DNA from: Doryteuthis pealeii | Lineage: Eukaryota > Mollusca > Cephalopoda > Myopsida > Loliginidae | Direction: 5' to 3' | DNA length: 64,000 bases | Assembly: GCA_023376005.1 (NCBI GenBank) | Contig: CM042157.1 | Coordinates: 55,695,287 to 55,759,286, forward strand | Shown here: positions 59,760 through 64,000 of the stretch, piece after piece | Layout: every line of letters begins with the position of its first letter | How positions within the stretch are numbered: position 1 is the first letter of the stretch | The notes under the pieces: generated by a model | What the model was told of the DNA's origin: nothing | What the model saw: only the letters and a program-made list of their open reading frames with translations | Database searches by the model: none | Program-made: the position numbers and the translations under genes

Positions 59760-60640
59760 TGAATTTCACCAAATGTCTTTTTTGTTTGTCTGTCTGCCAT
59801 CACATAATTCAAAGATGGCTAGATCTATAGCCATCAAATTTTTATATGGATACTAATGGGATCCCAAAGCATGTTTTTAGCAGATTAGTTTTTCAGGATT
59901 CCAAAACGATTTTCGTTTTTAGTGAAGGGTTTAATTTACAATGCAAGTTGGTATTTACCCAACTCAATACAGGTAGGATGTGACACAAGGTTGTTAGTAT
60001 GTGTCATCTAACCAGGATTTAACTCGTTATTCTGTAGTAATGGATCTGTGAGATGAGCTAGCTATCCATTGCACCATGATATTAATTTACACTGCAAAAT
60101 GGACCTTTACTTTGTGCTTGTCAAGTTATCTAAACTGTATCTTTATCTTTTTGTTTAACCATATAAAGTAAACATCTCACTCAAAATTTCATAGCTAGAA
60201 ACTGAAGCCATGTCTTTTTGCCTGATCAATGGAAAATTAAGACTTAAAAAATAATTGTTGTTACATTTATATTTGACATAGACACAATGACCATCAGGGT
60301 GGGGTGCATAAGTGTTAACCTTTCTACATCATTTATTTACTTATAAGTCCTTACAAAAACATAGTTCTTTGTTACAAGTTTAAAACCCTCCATCTAGAGT
60401 AGGTTTTTTAGCTAGTTTAATAAAAAAAATTTGAAAATTCCAAAATTTGGTTTTAGCAAGGGATTCAATTTAAATGTAAGTATAATGCTAAACTGGTTCC
60501 TTACTTAAAGTCCAAGTTATTAGCTCAACTGAATCTTTGTTTTTGTTAAACTATATAAAGCAGATAACTATCGTAAAAGACAGAAAGACAGAAATCAAAT
60601 ATATCGGGTTTTTTTCATGATTTTTTGCTTGTTTAAAATC
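59760..60640 (+). repeat. tandem pair of an unknown repeat, first copy split by a SINE
   Basis: gattttcgtttttagtgaag-ggtttaatttacaatgcaag (59905) parallels tttggttttagcaagggatt-caatttaaatgtaag (60445). Likewise atctttttgtttaaccatat-aaag (60145) parallels tttttgttaaactatataaa-g (60540). The first copy is interrupted at 59944-60088 by a reverse SINE type 1 fragment (ctcaatacaggtaggatgtg, attgcaccatga). Confidence 0.55.
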
Positions 60641-60764
60641 CCACCCATAGGGCAGGTTTTCTGCTAATAATTATAATTAAACTTATTTTAGTTATTTGTT
60701 TTATCTAAAATATTGTTTTGTATTTGAGGAGTTTAGGTTTTTTAAACTTTTGAATACTTTCTTT

Positions 60765-61025
60765 TAGCTCAATTAGTAGAGCATTCACCTAGGAATTGCC
60801 AGATTGTGGGTTTGATACCAGTCCTCACTAACTCAGTAAATGAGTAGCACAGCTTGTGTAATCTTATCTGTGTAATAAAGCATCTGGGAGTTGACTGTAG
60901 GTGTGATGCTCCACCTAAGTAAAAATAATTTCCCTGGTCTAACACAAGTGAAAAGGAGATGACTCCCTCGCTGTTTGGCTGATATCGACAATAAACCACT
61001 CTGCAGACCTTACTATAGTTTGAGT
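60765..61025 (+). mobile_element. tRNA-derived SINE type 3
   Basis: A head with an A-box-like tagctcaattagtagagca and a B-box-like tgtgggtttgatacc at tRNA spacing, so it clearly descends from a tRNA. The body has gtgtaatcttatctgtgtaa, gatgctccacctaagtaaaa and ctgatatcgacaataaacca. A full cloverleaf is not intact, so it is not a functional tRNA gene. Confidence 0.7.
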
Positions 61026-62650
61026 ATTCAACTGATCTTGTCTTTCTATAAGGTTATGTACTAAGTATAGGTGAATTTTGGCATAATTCTTGAAGTATGG
61101 GTCACCCAGTGAGAAAGAAACTCGTGTTGAAAACATGCTAGTGTTTTGCATATAATTCAAACTATATATGGGTGGGATTTGGTTCTTATGAGTTTTGAGT
61201 TTTGTTGATTCATTCTTATCAAAAAAGGTTTGCTTAAGGCTTTAATAAATCAAAATCTTTTTAAAAAATTACATTATGGGGATTTTTTTTTTTCATTTAA
61301 GGAATTGAATTTTTTTTTTGTTTTTTGTTTTGAAATTAAATCTGACTCTTGTTCTGTGTATATGTTAGTTTTGTTTTTTTTAAACTCTAATATCCTGCAA
61401 TTTGATTCCCTCATTTAGAATTACATCCAGATGAATACTTGTTACATTTTATTAAAATTATTATAGTTATTATACTATTTTAGTTGCTTAAAAATGTTAA
61501 TTCTCTGTTTAGCTCAATTTAGGAATCTGTGATTGTTATAATTTTTCTTTTTTTAATTTTTTTTACATACATTTATGTTAAAAATTATTTGGTGAGAAAG
61601 AATCAAGAAAACTCCAAATTCATAAGCAGCATTCCCCCACCCCCCAAAAAAATCTGTACAAGTTTGAATTATATGCAAAAGACGAACAATGAAAATTATT
61701 TTTATTTTATCATAAAAAGCTTGAGTAAATGCAAAAATAATTTCCTCTCCAAATAAACTAAAACCTAAAACTAAAACCTACTGTAGTAAAGTTCAATGTT
61801 ATTCACTTTTGCAATAGCAAAATCTTCAGCTATACTTGCACATCACAAGAATTCTTTTAAAAACTTGTTAAATGATCGTGTTGAAAGAATTACAAAAAAT
61901 CACTTTTGTATTCTTGTATTTTGACTACTAAATTTTAAGTGACAATGTTCAGTATTTGTTATTTCTTATCTGTATTCACTGTAGTGTATTTTGTATTGAC
62001 TGAATACCTAATGTGTTCAGACATTGCCAATAACAGTAATGTGTTCTGTTTTATTCATGAAGCCTTTACTATAGCTGTTTTTGTTTCTTACAAACTGAGA
62101 TTTCTTACGCTTTCAAAACAATCTTTACTAGCTTTTTTCATGTTTTTTTTTGTTGTTTTCTTTTGAATTTTCTAAAGTCCTCCATTTAAGTAATGTATGA
62201 AGTTTGTACAAAAAACTCAGATTGTCCACTATTTTATTGTTTTAATTTTTTTTCGATTCACATGTGTTTTGTATGTGATAAATGAAAAAAAATCTAACTG
62301 GGCTTCCTACCAAAAAATGATCTATTTTAATGTGATAAGTAGATGTTGCTTAAAAAGAAAAGAAATCAATATTTCAGAATCTCATTGATTTCACTGTAAG
62401 ACTTACAGGAATAAATCTAGCATTGGGGAATCTGCTATTAAATGGTAGAGAGTGAAGTTGGAACAGATTCTGGAATTCTAATTGAAAAATATTGACAATT
62501 TTCAAATCAGCTTTGGAAAATTTTTGAGCTTAAAATTTCTTTAGCATTAATTGAACCTGCTCAGTTGTATTGTTTATTAGAACTGAAGAGGGAACTAGTT
62601 TATCTTTAGAAAAATTAAAGATATGTATTTAGATTTAGTAGGACACATGA
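61026..62650. other. 1.6 kb with no supported feature
   Basis: T-rich, with short hydrophobic chance ORFs (61230, 61529, 61939). Conspicuously free of the SINE and family B repeats that are dense on either side. Confidence 0.5.
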
Positions 62651-62654
62651 CATA

Positions 62655-62940
62655 GCAGATATAAGTGTTGAGTTAATACAGTTTTAAGGGGCAATCATCA
62701 GGAGATTGCAGGTTCAATCCTGACTACAGGTGAAAATAACATAGGAAACATAACTTAACAATGGATTAAATAAATGGTTTAGTTTGAAGTTCCATGAACA
62801 CTCCCAAGTTTGACAAGAAACACCTGAAGAAGACCAGAGTGCATATTGGCCAAAACATTGTATATATAACAATAAAGATGAGGACAACAGTCTGAAAAAT
62901 TTAAATTATACAAATTATCAAGCCTCATCAGATAAATAAA
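62655..62940 (+). mobile_element. tRNA-like head joined to a Penelope-like tail
   Basis: B-box-like gcaggttcaatcctgac at 62709. Further on, acctgaagaagaccagagtg, ttggccaaaacattgtatat and aacaataaagatgaggacaa. The CTGAAGA...AAAAC arrangement is a decayed version of the hammerhead-like cores elsewhere. The end is the same as the outer arm of the palindrome at 48215-48665. Confidence 0.5.
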
Positions 62941-63214
62941 AATTAGTTTATACTTTTGAATTGTAATGATATAAATTATGCTGTATAAGTTATTACCTAT
63001 TTAGAGAATAGCTGGTATATTTAACCAAACTTCCAAGGCAAAGGAATATACTAGTTTGACTCTCCAAAGGAACTTATTCTTTATTTCATATTTCTTATTG
63101 AGTTGATAATTTCATTTCTTGTATTTATAATTCAGGAGATATGAATGACACTGACAAGTTGATAGAAGTTGCCTTTATTCATATCAATATAAAAGGATGG
63201 GAAATATAGGTGGG

Positions 63215-63425
63215 AAAATAGTTATCAATACAGTGCTCAAATTTTGTCCAATGCTGTTTGTATTTACCTTGCACTAATACCCTTGGGAAATGTATGAATC
63301 CACTTCTATGCCAGTGATGAGTAAAATAGTTGGGTTGAATTGCATCTCAAACTATGCTGGTGGGCAGCCAGTCTAAGAAAACAACTCTGAATTCAAACCA
63401 ATGGTTGCACTATCTAACAGCTCAG
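63215..63425 (+). mobile_element. tRNA-related SINE type 1
   Basis: gctgtttgtatttacc, ttgcactaatacccttggga-aatgtatgaatcc, ggcagccagtctaag and aactctgaattcaaacc. Confidence 0.7.
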
Positions 63426-63439
63426 GCAATGATTGATTG

Positions 63440-63765
63440 ATTTTAACAGCATGTCAACCTGTTAGGGGTTTTATGACTAGAGGTTAGGGAATTGCATACA
63501 TTGTATGTTTATATCTACATTTTTTGTAGTTTTTTGCACATGCTTATATGATATCAAGTATTCCTATCTAATACAAATAATTTGTAAACAGATTTGTTTG
63601 ATCCATAAATCAGACCCGAGCAGATACTACTACTCTGGATTAAAGTGGACCTAGTAGTATTAATTGCATTGAAGAGGTACTTCACACTCCCGACAGTTCC
63701 GAAAGTGGAATCTCACCATTGGATGAAGTTGAGTATCATACCCAGGACACCCCTTCTTTTTTTTG
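63440..63765 (-). repeat. interspersed repeat family B (reverse)
   Basis: Reverse copy running from the tail (ttaacagcatgtcaacctgt-taggggttttatg) through caagtattcctatctaatac and tagtggacct-type block to tcatacccaggacacccctt. Confidence 0.8.
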
Positions 63766-64000
63766 TGGGGGGAGGGGAGTTACCCCCTGCTAGGGATACA
63801 GGTGTTCTAAGTCCTGCCAAGTTTTTTATATAATTAATCAAATCCAATTTTGGCCTGGTACTGACAGTAATTTAAACTGTAGAGAAGATAACAGGAAACT
63901 ACTCCACCATTTCTTCCAAGAGAGTCATAGTAATTCAGTTCACAGTGAAGAGTCATGATTGTCCAAATCCTGATATGATACTTTATATTTCATATAAGGA

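Noticed and set aside
60765..60835. Genuine tRNA gene
   Set aside because: A and B boxes are recognisable, but the acceptor and anticodon stems do not pair properly and a SINE body follows, so it is a tRNA-derived SINE.
61939..62166. 75-codon hydrophobic ORF
   Set aside because: Same composition effect; no recognisable motif.
43492..64000. Search for a BCH (BNIP2/Cdc42GAP-homology) domain as in vertebrate PRUNE2
   Set aside because: No W-MF-IG or YK-VISHGGY-like coding stretch was seen in any frame by eye. It could still lie beyond the window.

Overview
The window looks like animal nuclear DNA from a gene-poor, AT-rich and very repeat-rich genome. It has long introns, many (TA)n, (CA)n, (CT)n and (GATA)n tracts, homopolymer runs, and dozens of tRNA-related SINE, mariner, Tc1, hAT, piggyBac-like and LINE remnants. 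The dominant tRNA-related SINE resembles those described from octopus and squid, so a cephalopod (octopus-like) mollusc is the best guess. That is inference; the taxon was not checked by any search.

One protein-coding gene is supported, on the + strand: a prune homolog (PRUNE1/PRUNE2 family, DHH superfamily). Six exons are visible: 12804-12959, 16710-16804, 19018-19173, 23978-24141, a 2.6 kb exon at 40383-42981, and a probable terminal coding exon 43363-43491. All junctions are GT/AG and phase-consistent. With the base donated by an upstream exon they give 1,099 residues plus a stop. The first four exons encode the DHHA2 domain. The giant exon encodes an acidic, Ser-rich, mostly disordered tail that opens with motifs matching the vertebrate PRUNE1 C-terminus. 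The last exon adds a hydrophobic segment near the C-terminus. The promoter and the exons for the catalytic DHH half lie upstream of base 1.

Layout: 1-12803 is the 3' part of an intron full of mobile-element fragments. 12804-24141 carries the four DHHA2 exons. 24142-40382 is a 16.2 kb intron with LINE, mariner and Penelope-like fragments and a possible alternative 3' exon near 27.8 kb. 40383-43491 is the tail and stop. 43492-64000 is 3' UTR then intergenic DNA (or introns, if longer isoforms exist), with no further gene recognised.

Points most worth a second look: hammerhead-ribozyme-like cores in several repeat copies (34.7, 37.2 and 50.2 kb); a possible tail-anchored prune protein; a four-fold repeated short helical motif in the disordered tail; a possible short PRUNE1-like isoform; 330-bp inverted repeats flanking the giant exon; and several long fold-back elements.
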